The notes: generated from the sequence alone by a model not told the origin. Numbered from the stretch's first letter, positions 33,158 to 44,102 are shown. The stretch: 64,000 nt of DNA from Cellulomonas chitinilytica (GCF_016862675.1 NZ_BONK01000008.1:62001-126000); one strand, 5' to 3'. Program-made: numbers and translations.

Positions 33158-35287
33158 TCACCGGCGCCGGCTCGACCTCCGGCCGGCGGGGGCGTCGGAC
33201 TTGACCTTCTCGAGGTCGGCGGGGGAGTGCGGGACCTGTGCCGTGCGGATGTTGCTGATGACCCCGCCCAGCGACTCGTAGCCGTCGACGCTGGGACCCC
33301 ACGCCGAGCCGTCCCACCACTTGTGGTACAGCGCGCCGTCGGTCCCTTCGACGAAGACGTCGAGCCGGTTCGGGCCCCACGACGTGACGCGCGGCGGCGA
33401 CACGCACGCCCCGCCCATGAACTCCCAGTCCGTCACGGACGGCCCCCAGCCCCCGGCCCGGTCGTACCACTTGTGGTAAAGCGCGCTGTCGGTGCCGATG
33501 ACGAACACGTCGACCCGTCCGTCGCCCCACGAGACCACCGTCGGCGGGCTCGTGCAGACGCCGCCCATGTACTCGTAGTCCGTCACGCCGGGTCCCCACG
33601 CGGAGCCGTCCCACCACTTGTGGTAAAGCGCACTGTCGGTCCCGACGACGAAGACGTCGAGCCGGTTCGCGCCCCACGCGACGGCCGCGGGCGCGCTGCT
33701 GCAGATGCCCCCCATGTACTCGTAGCCGGTGACGCTCGGCCCCCACGCCGAGCCGTTCCACCACTTGTGGTAGAGCGCGCTGTCGGTCCCGACGACGAAG
33801 ACGTCGAGCCGGTTCGAGCCCCAGGCGACGGCCTCGGGGCGGCCCACGACCGTGCCGCCCATCGACTCGTAGCCGTCGACGCTCGGCCCCCACGCCGTGC
33901 CGTCCCACCACTTGTGGTAGAGCGCCCGGTCCGTGCCGACGACGAACGCGTCGAGCCGGTTCGGTCCCCACGTGACGACCTTCGGGGTCTCGAGGCACGT
34001 GCCGCCGAGCGACTCCCAGTCGGTGACGCCCGGACCCCACGCCGTCCCGTCCCACCACTTGTGGTACATCGCCCGGTCCGTGCCGAGGACGAACGCGTCG
34101 AGACGTCCGGGCGCCCACGCGGCCACCTCGGGCGGGCTCAGGCACACGCCGCCCATGTACTCGTACCCCTGGGTCGACGGCCCCCACTGCGTGCCGTCCC
34201 ACCACTTGTGGTACGTCGCCCGGTCCGTGCCGATGACGAACGCGTCGATGCGGTCGGCGTCCCACGAGACCACGGGACCGGCCGGCTCGGGCATCACCGT
34301 GACGGGTGCCCCCAGGTCGAGGAACGACGCGCGGGCACCCTCGAGCGTCGCGGCCATCCGGGCGGCCTGGCCGTGCGTGAACATGAACATCGCGGCGTCG
34401 TCCGTGTAGTCCATGTAGTCCATGAACAGGTCGCCGTTGGGCCCGTTGCTGCAGCTCACGTGCGGGAACGCCGGCGTGCCGTAGTTCTCGCTCGCCTGGT
34501 TCGGGGTGTCGTCCACCTCGTCGGAGCCGGCGCAGCCCGTGCCGTCGTCGCCCCAGATGTGGAACAGGTTCAGCCAGTGCCCGACCTCGTGCGTGGCCGT
34601 GCGGCCGAGGTCGAACGGGGCCGCGGCCGTGCCCGTGTCGCCGAACGCGGTGTCCGCGATGACGACGCCGTCGGTCTCCGCCGGGCCGCCCGGGAACTGG
34701 GCGTACCCGAGCAGGCCGCCCTGGCTGCTGTGGATCGTGCTGACCCAGATGTTGAGGTACCGGTCCGACGGCCAGGCGTCGTGCCCGCCGTGGGCCGTGA
34801 ACTTGATCGGGTTCCCGTCCTGCGGGAACGACGCGGTCGTCGTCGACGTGCGGGTGATGCCCGTCGTCGGGTTCCCGTCGGGGTCGGACGTCGCGAGGTG
34901 GAACTCGACGCGGGAGTCGGCGACGAGCGGCGCGAACACCGGCGGGACGTGCGCGACGTCCGGGTTGGTCGCACGGTAGTCCCGGTTCAGCACCGCGATC
35001 TGGGACTGCACCTGGGCGTCCGAGATGTTCTGCGCCTCCGTGCTGTACACCACGTGCACGACGACCGGGATGTGCACGACGCCCGTGAACCGGGCGGTCC
35101 GCCGGGCCCGGGCGTTGTTCTCGATGGACGACCGGGCGCGGGCGTACATCTCGGACGTCGACAGCAGCTTGCGGTGCTCGTCCATGGTGCCGCACCAGCC
35201 GCGCGACAGCGGCGCCGGCGGTGGTGCGGCGGCGGGGTGCTCCGGTTCGTTGGGCATGTGGCCGCCGCCGTCGTTCTTCTTGGGCAT
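33158..35287 (-). CDS. M43 (pappalysin-like) zinc protease fused to a seven-repeat propeller
   Basis: This 709-residue protein has an M43 metalloprotease domain with [11 protein letters not shown] (His233, Glu234, His237, His243) and a downstream [18 protein letters not shown] (Met-turn region). Seven repeats of ~49 residues follow (about 345-690), each with the pattern RLDxFVxGTDxAxYHKWW-G-WGPSVxxYExxGG. That pattern is a seven-bladed lectin-like propeller of the PLL type. No N-terminal signal peptide is present: it starts [18 protein letters not shown]. The tail is Arg-rich. ATG 35287 has a GAGGGGGAG run before it. The fusion suggests a protease directed at sugars or cell surfaces, but the route out of the cell is unknown. 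Confidence 0.85.
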   Translation of the reverse strand: MPKKNDGGGHMPNEPEHPAAAPPPAPLSRGWCGTMDEHRKLLSTSEMYARARSSIENNARARRTARFTGVVHIPVVVHVVYSTEAQNISDAQVQSQIAVLNRDYRATNPDVAHVPPVFAPLVADSRVEFHLATSDPDGNPTTGITRTSTTTASFPQDGNPIKFTAHGGHDAWPSDRYLNIWVSTIHSSQGGLLGYAQFPGGPAETDGVVIADTAFGDTGTAAAPFDLGRTATHEVGHWLNLFHIWGDDGTGCAGSDEVDDTPNQASENYGTPAFPHVSCSNGPNGDLFMDYMDYTDDAAMFMFTHGQAARMAATLEGARASFLDLGAPVTVMPEPAGPVVSWDADRIDAFVIGTDRATYHKWWDGTQWGPSTQGYEYMGGVCLSPPEVAAWAPGRLDAFVLGTDRAMYHKWWDGTAWGPGVTDWESLGGTCLETPKVVTWGPNRLDAFVVGTDRALYHKWWDGTAWGPSVDGYESMGGTVVGRPEAVAWGSNRLDVFVVGTDSALYHKWWNGSAWGPSVTGYEYMGGICSSAPAAVAWGANRLDVFVVGTDSALYHKWWDGSAWGPGVTDYEYMGGVCTSPPTVVSWGDGRVDVFVIGTDSALYHKWYDRAGGWGPSVTDWEFMGGACVSPPRVTSWGPNRLDVFVEGTDGALYHKWWDGSAWGPSVDGYESLGGVISNIRTAQVPHSPADLEKVKSDAPAGRRSSRRR
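33240..34270. repeat. Seven imperfect coding repeats (propeller blades)
   Basis: Seven units of about 144-147 bases, each containing the near-invariant ccaccacttgtggta (reverse of YHKWW), code for the propeller. Divergence between units rules out a recent expansion. Confidence 0.85.
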
Positions 35288-35468
35288 GACTCCCCCTCGC
35301 TGGTGGGGGCGGGCGCGGGCTCGTCGTCGCCGAGGCCCCGACGGGCGGCGACGCGTCGGAACCGGTCACGAGGGCGGCGGCTGGACGGGCAGGTGGCCCC
35401 CGACAGCCCGCCCGGTGTCCAGAATGCGCCGGTTCGTCCTGGTCTCACAAGACGGACGCCGGGTGAGG

Positions 35469-37292
35469 TCAGCCGGCGGCGTGCTCCGGGCGGGTGTCCA
35501 CGTAGAGCGCGTCGATCTCGGCGGCGAAGTCCCGCAGCACCAGGGACCGCTTCACCTTGAGCGACGGCGTCAGGTACCCGTTCGCCTCGGTGAGGTCCTC
35601 CGGGAGCACCCGGATCTTGCGGATCGACTCCGCACGGGACACGGCCTCGTTCGCGCGGTCGACGGCACGGTCCAGCGCGGCCAGGACCCGCTCGTCGGCC
35701 CCGGCGGCGGCCACGTCCATCGACGGCAGGCCGTGGTTCGCGAGCCAGCCGGGGAGCATCTCCGCGTCCAGGGTGACGAGGGCGCCGATGAACGGCTTCT
35801 GGTCGCCGACCACGACGACCTGGCTGACCAGCGGGTGCCCGCGCAGCCGGTCCTCGAGCGCGGCGGGGGCGACGTTCTTGCCGCCGGCGGTGACGATGAT
35901 CTCCTTGGTGCGGCCCGTGATGCGCAGGTAGCCGTCGTCGTCGAGGGTGCCGAGGTCGCCTGTGCGGAACCAGCCGTCGACGAGCGCCGCCTTCGTCGCC
36001 TCCTCGTCGTGCCGGTACCCGCGGAACACGTGCGGGCCCTGCACCCAGATCTGCCCGTCGTCGTCGACCCGCAGCGCGGTGCCGGGGAACGCCGGACCGA
36101 CCGAGCCGACCTTCGTCAGGCCCGGACGGTTCACCGCGGTGGGGGCGGTCGTCTCGGTGAGCCCGTAGCCCTCGAGGACGTGCACGCCGATGCCGCGGTA
36201 GAAGTGGCCGAGCCGCTCCCCGAGCGGGGCGCCGCCGGAGATCGCGAACTCGGCGCGCCCGCCGAGCGCGTCCCGCAGGCGGTGGTGCACCAGCGCACCC
36301 GCGGCCCGGTGACGCGCACGCAGGGCCGCGCCCGGTCCGCGCTCGGTGTCGAGGGCCTGCGAGAACTCGACCGCGGCCTTCGCGGCCCAACGGAACAGCC
36401 GCAGCTTCGTGCCGGCGCCCGCCTTCTGCTCCGCGGAGTTGTACACCTTCTCGAACACCCGCGGCACGGCCAGGATGAACGTCGGCTGGAACGCGGCGAG
36501 GTCCGGCAGGAGGTTGCGGGTGTCGGGCGTGTGGCCGAGCACCGCGCCCGACGGGACGCAGAGCACCTGGATGAAGCGTGCGAACACGTGCGCGAGCGGC
36601 ATGAACAGCAGCGTGCGGGAGTGCGGCTGCGCGCACACCTCGCCGAGGCCGTCGACGCCGTTGAGCGTGAGCGCGACGAAGTTGCCGTGCGTGAGCTCGA
36701 CACCCTTCGGCCGGCCCGTGGTGCCCGACGTGTAGATGACCGTCGCGAGGTCGTCCATGCCCGCGAGCGCCGAGCGACGGTCGATCTCCTCGTCGGGGAC
36801 GTCCGCGCCGTCGGCGGCCATCGTGTCGAGGCCGCCCCCGTCGATGACCTCGACGTGGGCGAGCCCCGGGAGGTCGTCCCGGACCTGCGTGACCACCGCG
36901 GCGTGCGTCGCCGTCTCGACGACCGCGAGCCGCACGCCGGCGTCCGCGCAGATCCACCGCACCTGCTCGGCGGACGACGTCTCGTAGACGGGCACGCCCA
37001 CGGCGCCCGCCGCCCACACCGCGAAGTCGACGAGCGTCCACTCGTACCGGGTGCGCGACATGATCGCGACCCGGTCGCCCGGCTCGATGCCGCGCGCCAC
37101 GAAGCCCTTCGCCAGGGCCCGGACCTCGGCGACGAACGTCGCGACGCTCACCGGGGTCCACGGCGCGCCCGGCCCGGCGGAGCGCTCGATGAGCACGCCG
37201 TCCGGGTCGCGCGCGAGCCGCTCGGCGAGCAGCCCGGGGATGCTGGACCGCGGGTCCGGGTCCACCAGGCTCTCCGAGCGGAACTCGCGCAT
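35469..37292 (-). CDS. fadD: Long-chain fatty acyl-CoA ligase (AMP-forming)
   Basis: This 607-residue acyl-adenylating enzyme has the AMP-binding signature YTSGTTGRPKG near residue 185, GYGLTETTAP near 385, the hinge TGRTKEII near 470 and the closing lysine in LTPSLKVKRSLV. Such ligases activate fatty acids to acyl-CoA; FadD15-type enzymes are the closest by length and motif reading. ATG 37292 begins two bases after the valS stop, so the two are one operon. It has no signal peptide. Confidence 0.88.
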   Translation of the reverse strand: MREFRSESLVDPDPRSSIPGLLAERLARDPDGVLIERSAGPGAPWTPVSVATFVAEVRALAKGFVARGIEPGDRVAIMSRTRYEWTLVDFAVWAAGAVGVPVYETSSAEQVRWICADAGVRLAVVETATHAAVVTQVRDDLPGLAHVEVIDGGGLDTMAADGADVPDEEIDRRSALAGMDDLATVIYTSGTTGRPKGVELTHGNFVALTLNGVDGLGEVCAQPHSRTLLFMPLAHVFARFIQVLCVPSGAVLGHTPDTRNLLPDLAAFQPTFILAVPRVFEKVYNSAEQKAGAGTKLRLFRWAAKAAVEFSQALDTERGPGAALRARHRAAGALVHHRLRDALGGRAEFAISGGAPLGERLGHFYRGIGVHVLEGYGLTETTAPTAVNRPGLTKVGSVGPAFPGTALRVDDDGQIWVQGPHVFRGYRHDEEATKAALVDGWFRTGDLGTLDDDGYLRITGRTKEIIVTAGGKNVAPAALEDRLRGHPLVSQVVVVGDQKPFIGALVTLDAEMLPGWLANHGLPSMDVAAAGADERVLAALDRAVDRANEAVSRAESIRKIRVLPEDLTEANGYLTPSLKVKRSLVLRDFAAEIDALYVDTRPEHAAG

Positions 37293-37294
37293 CG

Positions 37295-39952
37295 TCAGAC
37301 CGCCGCCGCCGGGACGAGCTCGGCGTCGTGCGCGACGACCTGCTCGCCGTCGTCGTCGGCGAGCGTCAGGGTGCCGACCACGCGCCCGGCGGCCCGGACG
37401 TCCTCGAGCGCCGCGTCGACACCCGCACGCAGCGCCGTCGGGACGGCCAGGCGGACCGCGCTGATCTCGGTGCGCATCGAGACCTTCGCCTCGGACTTCA
37501 CCTTGCGCAGCGCCGCCAGGGCGGCACCCGCGGCGGCGACGACGGACGGGTCCGCGTCGCCCGCGGCCGCACGCAGGGGAGCGGCGTCCGGCCACGGCGC
37601 GCGGTGCACCGAGCCCTCCCGCCACCACGACCAGACCTCCTCGGTCGCGAACGGGAGCACCGGGGCGAACAGGCGCAGCAGCACGTCGAGCGCGATGCCC
37701 AGGGCGGCACGGGCGGACGCCGTCTCGGCGCTCACCTCCGTCGCGCCCGCACCGTAGGCGCGGTCCTTGACGAGCTCGAGGTAGTCGTCGCAGAACGTCC
37801 AGAAGAACGTCTCCGACAGCTCCAGCGCGCGCGTGTGGTCGTAGGACTCCAGCGCCGCGGTGGCCTTCTCGACGACGTCCACCAGCCCGGCGAGCATGGC
37901 GCGGTCCAGCGGGTTCGTGACGAGCGCCGGGTCGAGCAGCACGGGCTCGGTCGGCGAGCCGAACGACAGCGCGAACTTCGACGCGTTGAGCACCTTGATC
38001 GCGAGGCGGCGGCCGATCTTCATCTGGCCGATCTCGAACGCCGCGTCGGTGCCGAGCCGGGCGGAGGCCGCCCAGTAGCGGACCGCGTCCGAGCCGTGCT
38101 CCTCGAGCAGACCCATGGGCGTGACGACGTTGCCCTTGGACTTCGACATCTTCTTGCGGTCCGGGTCGAGGATCCAGCCGCTGATCGCCGCCTGCGTCCA
38201 CGGCAGCGAGCCGTGCTCCAGGTGGCTGCGGACCACCGTGGAGAACAGCCAGGTGCGGATGATGTCCTGGCCCTGGGGGCGCAGGTCCATCGGGAAGACG
38301 CGCGCGAACAGGTCGGGGTCGGAGCGCCAGCCGCCGACGATCTGCGGGGTCAGCGAGCTCGTCGCCCAGGTGTCCATGATGTCGGGGTCGCCCACGAAGC
38401 CCCCCGGCACGCCGCGCTGGTCGGCCGTGTACCCCGCGGGGACGTCGGACGACGGGTCGATCGGCAGCAGGTCCTCGGACGGCAGGATCGGGGAGTCGTG
38501 GTCGACCTCGCCCTGCTCGTCGAGCGGGTACCAGACCGGGAACGGCACGCCGAAGAACCGCTGCCGCGACACCAGCCAGTCGCCGTTGAGGCCGCCGACC
38601 CAGTTCTCGTAGCGCACCCGCATGAAGTCGGGGGCGAAGCCGAGCTCGGCGCCGCGGGCGAGCAGGGCCTCGCGCAGCTGCTCGTCGCGGCCGCCGTTGC
38701 GGATGTACCACTGGCGGCTCGTGACGATCTCGAGGGGCTTGTCGCCCTTCTCGTAGAAGTTCGCCTTGCGCTGCGTGGGCGTCGGCTCGCCGTCCAGGTC
38801 GCCCGACTCGCGCAGGCCCGCGACGACGGCCTCGCGCGCCGAGAACGTCGTCTTGCCGGCGAGCTCGCCGAACAGGGCCCGGCCCGCCTCCGACCCGATC
38901 CAGTCCGGGGTGTCGCGGACGATCCGGCCGTCACGGCCGACCACCGACCGGGTCGGCAGCTGCAGCTCGCGCCACCACTGCACGTCGGTGAGGTCGCCGA
39001 ACGTGCAGCACATCGCGATGCCCGCGCCCTTGTCCGGCTCGGCGGCCGGGTGCGCGAGGACGGGGAGCTCGACGCCGAACAGCGGCGACGTGACCGTGGT
39101 GCCGAACAGGTGCTGGTAGCGCTCGTCGTCGGGGTGCGCGATGAGCGCGACGCACGCGGGCAGCAGCTCGGGACGCGTCGTCTCGATGTAGACAGGAGCG
39201 CCGTCCTCGCGGTGGAAGGCGACCTTGTGGAACGCCCCCGGGTAGTCGCGCGCCTCGAGCTCGGCCTGCGCCACGGCCGTCTGGAACGTCACGTCCCACA
39301 GCCCCGGGGCCTCGGCCTGGTACGCCTCGCCGCGTGCGAGGTTGCGCAGGAACGCCTGCTGCGCGACGGCCCGGGACTCGGCGGACACCGTCTGGTACGT
39401 CATGGACCAGTCGACCGACAGGCCGAGCCGGCGCCACAGCGCCTCGAACTGGCGCTCGTCCTCGACGGTGAGCACCTCGCACAGCTCGACGAAGTTGCGG
39501 CGGCTCACCGGCACCTGGTCACCGGGCTTGACGACCTTGCCGTCGGTGCCGTTGTGCGGCGGCACGAAGTCGGGCACGTACGGCAGCGTCGGGTCGCAGC
39601 GCACACCGTAGTAGTTCTGCACGCGCCGCTCGGTCGGCAGGCCGTTGTCGTCCCAGCCCATCGGGTAGAAGACCTCGCGCCCGCGCATGCGCTGGAACCG
39701 CGCGACGACGTCGGTGTGCGTGTACGAGAACACGTGGCCGACGTGCAGGGATCCGGAGACCGTGGGCGGCGGCGTGTCGATGGAGTAGACCTCGTCGCGC
39801 GTCTTCGAGCGGTCGAACCCGTAAAGGTCCTGCGCGGACCACGCGGCGTCCCAGCGCTCCTCGACGCCGTCGAGCGAGACGCGGTCCGGTACCTCGCGCG
39901 CGCCGGTGGTGCTCGGCGTGGACAGGGCAGGATCCGGGCGCAGGTCGCTCAT
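37295..39952 (-). CDS. valS: Valine--tRNA ligase
   Basis: This 885-residue class I synthetase charges tRNA-Val. The HIGH-type motif is SLHVGHVFSYTH near residue 70, and KKMSKSKGN lies near 600. The editing domain lies between, and an anticodon-binding domain follows. The length is typical for the actinobacterial form. ATG 39952 begins MSDLRPDPA; codons before it are not conserved-looking. No T-box leader was seen upstream (39953-40241). It is cotranscribed with the acyl-CoA ligase. Confidence 0.96.
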   Translation of the reverse strand: MSDLRPDPALSTPSTTGAREVPDRVSLDGVEERWDAAWSAQDLYGFDRSKTRDEVYSIDTPPPTVSGSLHVGHVFSYTHTDVVARFQRMRGREVFYPMGWDDNGLPTERRVQNYYGVRCDPTLPYVPDFVPPHNGTDGKVVKPGDQVPVSRRNFVELCEVLTVEDERQFEALWRRLGLSVDWSMTYQTVSAESRAVAQQAFLRNLARGEAYQAEAPGLWDVTFQTAVAQAELEARDYPGAFHKVAFHREDGAPVYIETTRPELLPACVALIAHPDDERYQHLFGTTVTSPLFGVELPVLAHPAAEPDKGAGIAMCCTFGDLTDVQWWRELQLPTRSVVGRDGRIVRDTPDWIGSEAGRALFGELAGKTTFSAREAVVAGLRESGDLDGEPTPTQRKANFYEKGDKPLEIVTSRQWYIRNGGRDEQLREALLARGAELGFAPDFMRVRYENWVGGLNGDWLVSRQRFFGVPFPVWYPLDEQGEVDHDSPILPSEDLLPIDPSSDVPAGYTADQRGVPGGFVGDPDIMDTWATSSLTPQIVGGWRSDPDLFARVFPMDLRPQGQDIIRTWLFSTVVRSHLEHGSLPWTQAAISGWILDPDRKKMSKSKGNVVTPMGLLEEHGSDAVRYWAASARLGTDAAFEIGQMKIGRRLAIKVLNASKFALSFGSPTEPVLLDPALVTNPLDRAMLAGLVDVVEKATAALESYDHTRALELSETFFWTFCDDYLELVKDRAYGAGATEVSAETASARAALGIALDVLLRLFAPVLPFATEEVWSWWREGSVHRAPWPDAAPLRAAAGDADPSVVAAAGAALAALRKVKSEAKVSMRTEISAVRLAVPTALRAGVDAALEDVRAAGRVVGTLTLADDDGEQVVAHDAELVPAAAV

Positions 39953-40241
39953 GGTCACACATCTTCCCAGATCGCGCGGGGCTCCCCGGTGCACCGTCCG
40001 GCGGCCGGTCCGACGTCGCGTCGCCGGGACGCCCCCGGGTCCCCGCCCGGCGCCGGGGCCGCCTACGGGCGAACATTGGGTGACGTCGCGATGAACAGGT
40101 GATCAGCCCTGCGTGTCGGGCTGCGGCGTGGTGCCAGGCTCGCAGGTCGCACACGTCGTCGACGACGCGTGCGCAGGACGACGACGGGAGGCCGGCGACG
40201 CCGGCACGGGGAGGTCCCGGGCCCGGCGGACCGGATGGCAC

Positions 40242-43200
40242 GTGACTCAAGCAGACGGTTTCCGCAGGTCAGGGCTCGCGGCGCAGCCGCGGACCCTCGT
40301 GGACGTCCTCGACGCCACGGTCGCCGCGCACGGCGACGCTCCCGCGATCGACGACGGCACGACGGTGCTCACCTACGTTGAGCTCGCCGACGCGGTGCGT
40401 GCGGGGGCGGCCGGCCTGGTGCGGGCCGGTGTCGGACCGGGCGACCGGGTCGGCGTGCGGATCCCGTCCGGGACCGCCGAGCTCTACACCGCGATCCTCG
40501 CCGTGCTCGCGGCGGGGGCGGCCTACGTCCCCGTGGACGTCGACGACCCCGACGAGCGCGCCCGGACCGTGTTCCGGGAGGCCGCCGTCGCCCGCGTGCT
40601 CACCGAGGGCGACCTGCCCGCGCTGGCCGCCCGCGCAGGCACCGCGAAGCCGCGACGACCGGGGCTCGACGACGACGCGTGGATCATCTTCACGTCCGGC
40701 TCGACCGGTGCGCCGAAGGGCGTCGCGGTCGCGCACCGCTCCGCCGCGGCGTTCGTCGACGCCGAGACCCGGCTGTTCCTGCGGGACGCGCCCCTCGGCC
40801 CCGGCGACCGCGTGCTCGCCGGGCTGTCCGTCGCGTTCGACGCGAGCTGCGAGGAGATGTGGCTCGCGTGGGCGCACGGCGCATGCCTCGTCCCCGCGCC
40901 GCGGGCCCTCGTCCGCACCGGCATGGACCTCGGCCCCTGGCTCGTCGCGCAGGGCGTCACCGTGATCTCCACCGTCCCGACCCTCGCCGGGCTGTGGCGG
41001 CCCGACGAGCTCGCGGGTGTGCGGCTGCTGATCTTCGGCGGCGAGGCGGTGCCGCCCGAGCTCGCGGCTCGGCTGGTGGCCGACGGCCGGGAGGTCTGGA
41101 ACACGTACGGGCCGACCGAGACGACCGTGGTGGCGTGCGCGAGCCGGATGACCGGTGACGGGCCTGTCCGGATCGGGCACGCGCTCGACGGGTGGGACCT
41201 GGCTGTCGTCGCCGCGGACGGGTCGCCCGTCGGCGAGGGGGAGGTCGGCGAGCTCGTCATCGGCGGCGTCGGGCTGGCGCGGTACCTCGACCCCGTCAAG
41301 GACGCCGAGAAGTTCGCGCCGGCCCCCGCGCTGGGGTGGGACCGGGCGTACCGCAGCGGCGACCTCGTGCGGAACGAGAGCGACGGGCTGGTGTTCCTCG
41401 GCCGGGCCGACGACCAGGTCAAGGTCGGCGGGCGGCGCATCGAGCTCGGCGAGGTGGACAGCGCGCTCGCCGGGCTGCCCGGCGTCGCCGGGGCGGCCGC
41501 CGCCGTGCGCCGCACACCGGCCGGGACCGCGGTGCTCGTCGGGTACCTCATGGCGGCGCCCGGCGCCGAGCTGGACCTCGACGCCGCGAGGACCGCGCTG
41601 CGCGACGTGCTGCCTCCCGCGCTCGTCCCGCTGCTCGCCGTCGTCGAGTCGCTGCCGACCCGGGGCTCCGGGAAGGTCGACCGCGACGCGCTGCCGTGGC
41701 CCCTCGAGCGGGTCGGCGCGGACGACGCGCCCGCGGTGACGCTCACCGGCACCGCCGCCTGGGTCGCGACCCGGTGGACCGCGGCGCTCGGCGCGGCCGT
41801 GACCGGCCCCGACCAGGACTTCTTCGCCGACAGCGGCGGCAGCCTCGTCGCCGCCCAGCTCGTGTCCGCGCTGCGCGAGCGGTTCCCGACCGTCACCGTC
41901 GCCGACCTGTACGACAACCCCCGGCTGGGTGCTCTCGTGCAGCGCCTCGACGAGTTCGACGCGCCCGAGCCGGCCGACGCCCGGACGGTCCTGCCGACCC
42001 CCCGCCGCGCCCAGGTGATCCAGACCGTGCTGGCCGTCCCGCTCGCCCTGCTCGTGGGCCTGCGCTGGCTGACGTGGCTCCTCGCCGCCGACGCGGTGCT
42101 GCGGTGGACCGGCACCGTCACCTGGGCGCCGCAGGTCGACGGTGCGTGGTGGTGGGTCCTCGCCGGGTGGCTCGTGCTCATCAGCCCGATGGGTCGGATG
42201 GGGACCACGGTGCTCGTCGCCCGGTGGCTCCTGCACGGGGTGCGCCCCGGCCGGTACCCGCGCGGCGGGTCGGTGCACCTGCGCCTCTGGTTCGCCGAGA
42301 GCTGGGCGGCCGCGGCCGGCGCCGGCAACCTCTCGTGCGCGCCGTGGACCGTCGTCTACGCGAGGGCGCTCGGCGCCGACGTCGGCAAGGACGTCGACCT
42401 GCACGCGTTCCCGCCGGTCACGGGCATGCTCACGCTCCGCAACGGGTGCAGCGTCGAGCCCGAGGTGGACCTGTCCGGGCACTGGGTGGACGGCGACGTG
42501 CTGCACGTCGGGCGCATCCGGATCGACAAGCGGGCCACCGTCGGCACCCGCAGCACGCTCGCGCCCGGCACGCGCGTCGGGCAGGGGGCGCAGGTCGCGC
42601 CCGGCTCCGCGGTGCTGTCGTCGGTGCCGCCCGGTGAGCTGTGGGCGGGCTCCCCGGCGCAGTTCGACGGGCCCGCGGGTGAGGGGTGGCCGCGGCCCCG
42701 GGCGCCCCGGGGGCGGGCCTGGGTCGGCGTCTACGCGGCGACGGCCGCGGTGCTCGCGGCGACGCCCGTCGTGGCCGTCGGGTGCGGGCTCGTCGTCGTC
42801 GCGCTCGGGATGCGCGGGTCCGGCTCCTGGGGCGAGGGGGTCGTCGACGCGCTGCGCGCCGTGCCGCTCGGGGCGGTGACCGCGTTCGTCGTCCTCGCGC
42901 TCTCCACCCTCGTCGGGGTCCGGCTCCTGTCGATCGGCGTCGGCGAGGGGTACCACCCGGTGCGCAGCCGTTCCGGGTGGCAGGTCTGGGCCACGCAGCG
43001 GCTCATGGACGACGCCCGCACGACGCTGTTCCCGCTGTACGCGAGCACCGCGACGCCGTGGTGGCTGCGCGCCCTCGGGGCCGACGTGGGCCGTGACGTC
43101 GAGGCGTCGACCGTGCTCATGCTCCCGTCCATGACGACCGTCGGGGACGGGGCGTTCCTCGCCGACGACACCCTCATCGGGTCCTACGAGCTGGGCCGCG

Positions 43201-44102
43201 GGTGGATGCGGGTCGAGGGGGCCAAGGTCGGCAAACGGGCGTTCCTCGGCAACTCGGGGATGATCGCGCCCGGCCGCGCCGTGCCGAAGCGCGGGCTCGT
43301 CGCGGTGCTGTCCGCGACGCCCGAGCGTGCGAAGTCGGGCACCTCATGGCTCGGGTCGCCACCGGTCAAGCTGCGTCGGGCCGCGGCCGAGGTCGACGAG
43401 GAGCGCACGTTCGAGCCGCCGGTGCGCCCGCGTGTGGCACGGGCGCTCGTCGAGGTGTGCCGGGTGGTCCCGGTGATCTGCACGTTCGGGCTCGGCGTGC
43501 TCGTCCTGCTCGTCCTGCAGCGAGTCGTCCACGAGGCCGGGCCGCTGGTCGCCGCGGCCGCCTCACCGCTGGTCGTGCTCGCCGCCGCGACCGTGGCCTG
43601 CGCCCTGGCCACCGCGGCGAAGTGGCTCCTCGTCGGTCGGCTGACCCCGGGGGAGCACCCGCTGTGGAGCTCGTTCATCTGGCGCAACGAGCTCGCCGAC
43701 ACGTTCCTCGAGTCGGTCGCCGTGCCGTGGATCGGGCCCGCGACGGTCGGCTCGCCGGCGCTCAACGTGTGGCTGCGCACCCTCGGCGCCCGGATCGGCC
43801 GCGGCGTGTGGTGCGAGACGTACTGGCTCCCGGAGGCGGACCTCGTCGAGCTCGGCGACGGCGCGAGCGTGAACCGTGGCTGCGTGCTGCAGACGCACCT
43901 GTTCCATGATCGGGTGATGAGCATGGACACGGTGACCCTCGGGGCGGGCGCGAGCCTCGGCCCGCACGGCGTGGTGCTGCCCGCGGCGAGCCTCGGCGAC
44001 GGCTCGGCCGTCGGACCTGCCTCGCTCGTGCTGCGCGGCGAGGCCATCCCTGCGGGCTCCGCGTGGACCGGCAACCCGGTGGTGCCCGTGGGCGCCGCAT
44101 GA
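40242..44102 (+). CDS. Pls/PosA-type NRPS-like membrane enzyme
   Basis: This is a 1286-residue single-module enzyme. The adenylation domain (1-~500) has FTSGSTGAPKG near residue 150, YGPTETT near 290 and GRADDQVKVGGRRIE near 390. The carrier domain has the phosphopantetheine serine at residue 534 (DSGGSL). The C-terminal 700 residues alternate membrane helices with three left-handed beta-helix acyltransferase-like parts (LRALGADVGRDVEASTVL and related). This is the layout of epsilon-poly-lysine synthetase and PosA, which polymerise an amino acid without a condensation domain. The start at GTG 40242 has only a weak ribosome site. The M1 peptidase that follows overlaps by 4 bases. The amino acid used cannot be read reliably. 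Confidence 0.85.
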   Translation: MTQADGFRRSGLAAQPRTLVDVLDATVAAHGDAPAIDDGTTVLTYVELADAVRAGAAGLVRAGVGPGDRVGVRIPSGTAELYTAILAVLAAGAAYVPVDVDDPDERARTVFREAAVARVLTEGDLPALAARAGTAKPRRPGLDDDAWIIFTSGSTGAPKGVAVAHRSAAAFVDAETRLFLRDAPLGPGDRVLAGLSVAFDASCEEMWLAWAHGACLVPAPRALVRTGMDLGPWLVAQGVTVISTVPTLAGLWRPDELAGVRLLIFGGEAVPPELAARLVADGREVWNTYGPTETTVVACASRMTGDGPVRIGHALDGWDLAVVAADGSPVGEGEVGELVIGGVGLARYLDPVKDAEKFAPAPALGWDRAYRSGDLVRNESDGLVFLGRADDQVKVGGRRIELGEVDSALAGLPGVAGAAAAVRRTPAGTAVLVGYLMAAPGAELDLDAARTALRDVLPPALVPLLAVVESLPTRGSGKVDRDALPWPLERVGADDAPAVTLTGTAAWVATRWTAALGAAVTGPDQDFFADSGGSLVAAQLVSALRERFPTVTVADLYDNPRLGALVQRLDEFDAPEPADARTVLPTPRRAQVIQTVLAVPLALLVGLRWLTWLLAADAVLRWTGTVTWAPQVDGAWWWVLAGWLVLISPMGRMGTTVLVARWLLHGVRPGRYPRGGSVHLRLWFAESWAAAAGAGNLSCAPWTVVYARALGADVGKDVDLHAFPPVTGMLTLRNGCSVEPEVDLSGHWVDGDVLHVGRIRIDKRATVGTRSTLAPGTRVGQGAQVAPGSAVLSSVPPGELWAGSPAQFDGPAGEGWPRPRAPRGRAWVGVYAATAAVLAATPVVAVGCGLVVVALGMRGSGSWGEGVVDALRAVPLGAVTAFVVLALSTLVGVRLLSIGVGEGYHPVRSRSGWQVWATQRLMDDARTTLFPLYASTATPWWLRALGADVGRDVEASTVLMLPSMTTVGDGAFLADDTLIGSYELGRGWMRVEGAKVGKRAFLGNSGMIAPGRAVPKRGLVAVLSATPERAKSGTSWLGSPPVKLRRAAAEVDEERTFEPPVRPRVARALVEVCRVVPVICTFGLGVLVLLVLQRVVHEAGPLVAAAASPLVVLAAATVACALATAAKWLLVGRLTPGEHPLWSSFIWRNELADTFLESVAVPWIGPATVGSPALNVWLRTLGARIGRGVWCETYWLPEADLVELGDGASVNRGCVLQTHLFHDRVMSMDTVTLGAGASLGPHGVVLPAASLGDGSAVGPASLVLRGEAIPAGSAWTGNPVVPVGAA

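Noticed and set aside
33240..34270. CRISPR array or tandem satellite DNA
   Set aside because: The repeats are ~146 bases, in frame, diverged and contain no spacers; they encode propeller blades.
39953..40241. T-box leader for valS
   Set aside because: No T-box core sequence or specifier stem was recognised on the reverse strand.
40269..42956. Long reverse-strand open frame opposite the Pls-like gene
   Set aside because: It has biased Arg/Gly/Asp composition and no domain pattern. The forward frame has clear adenylation and carrier motifs.
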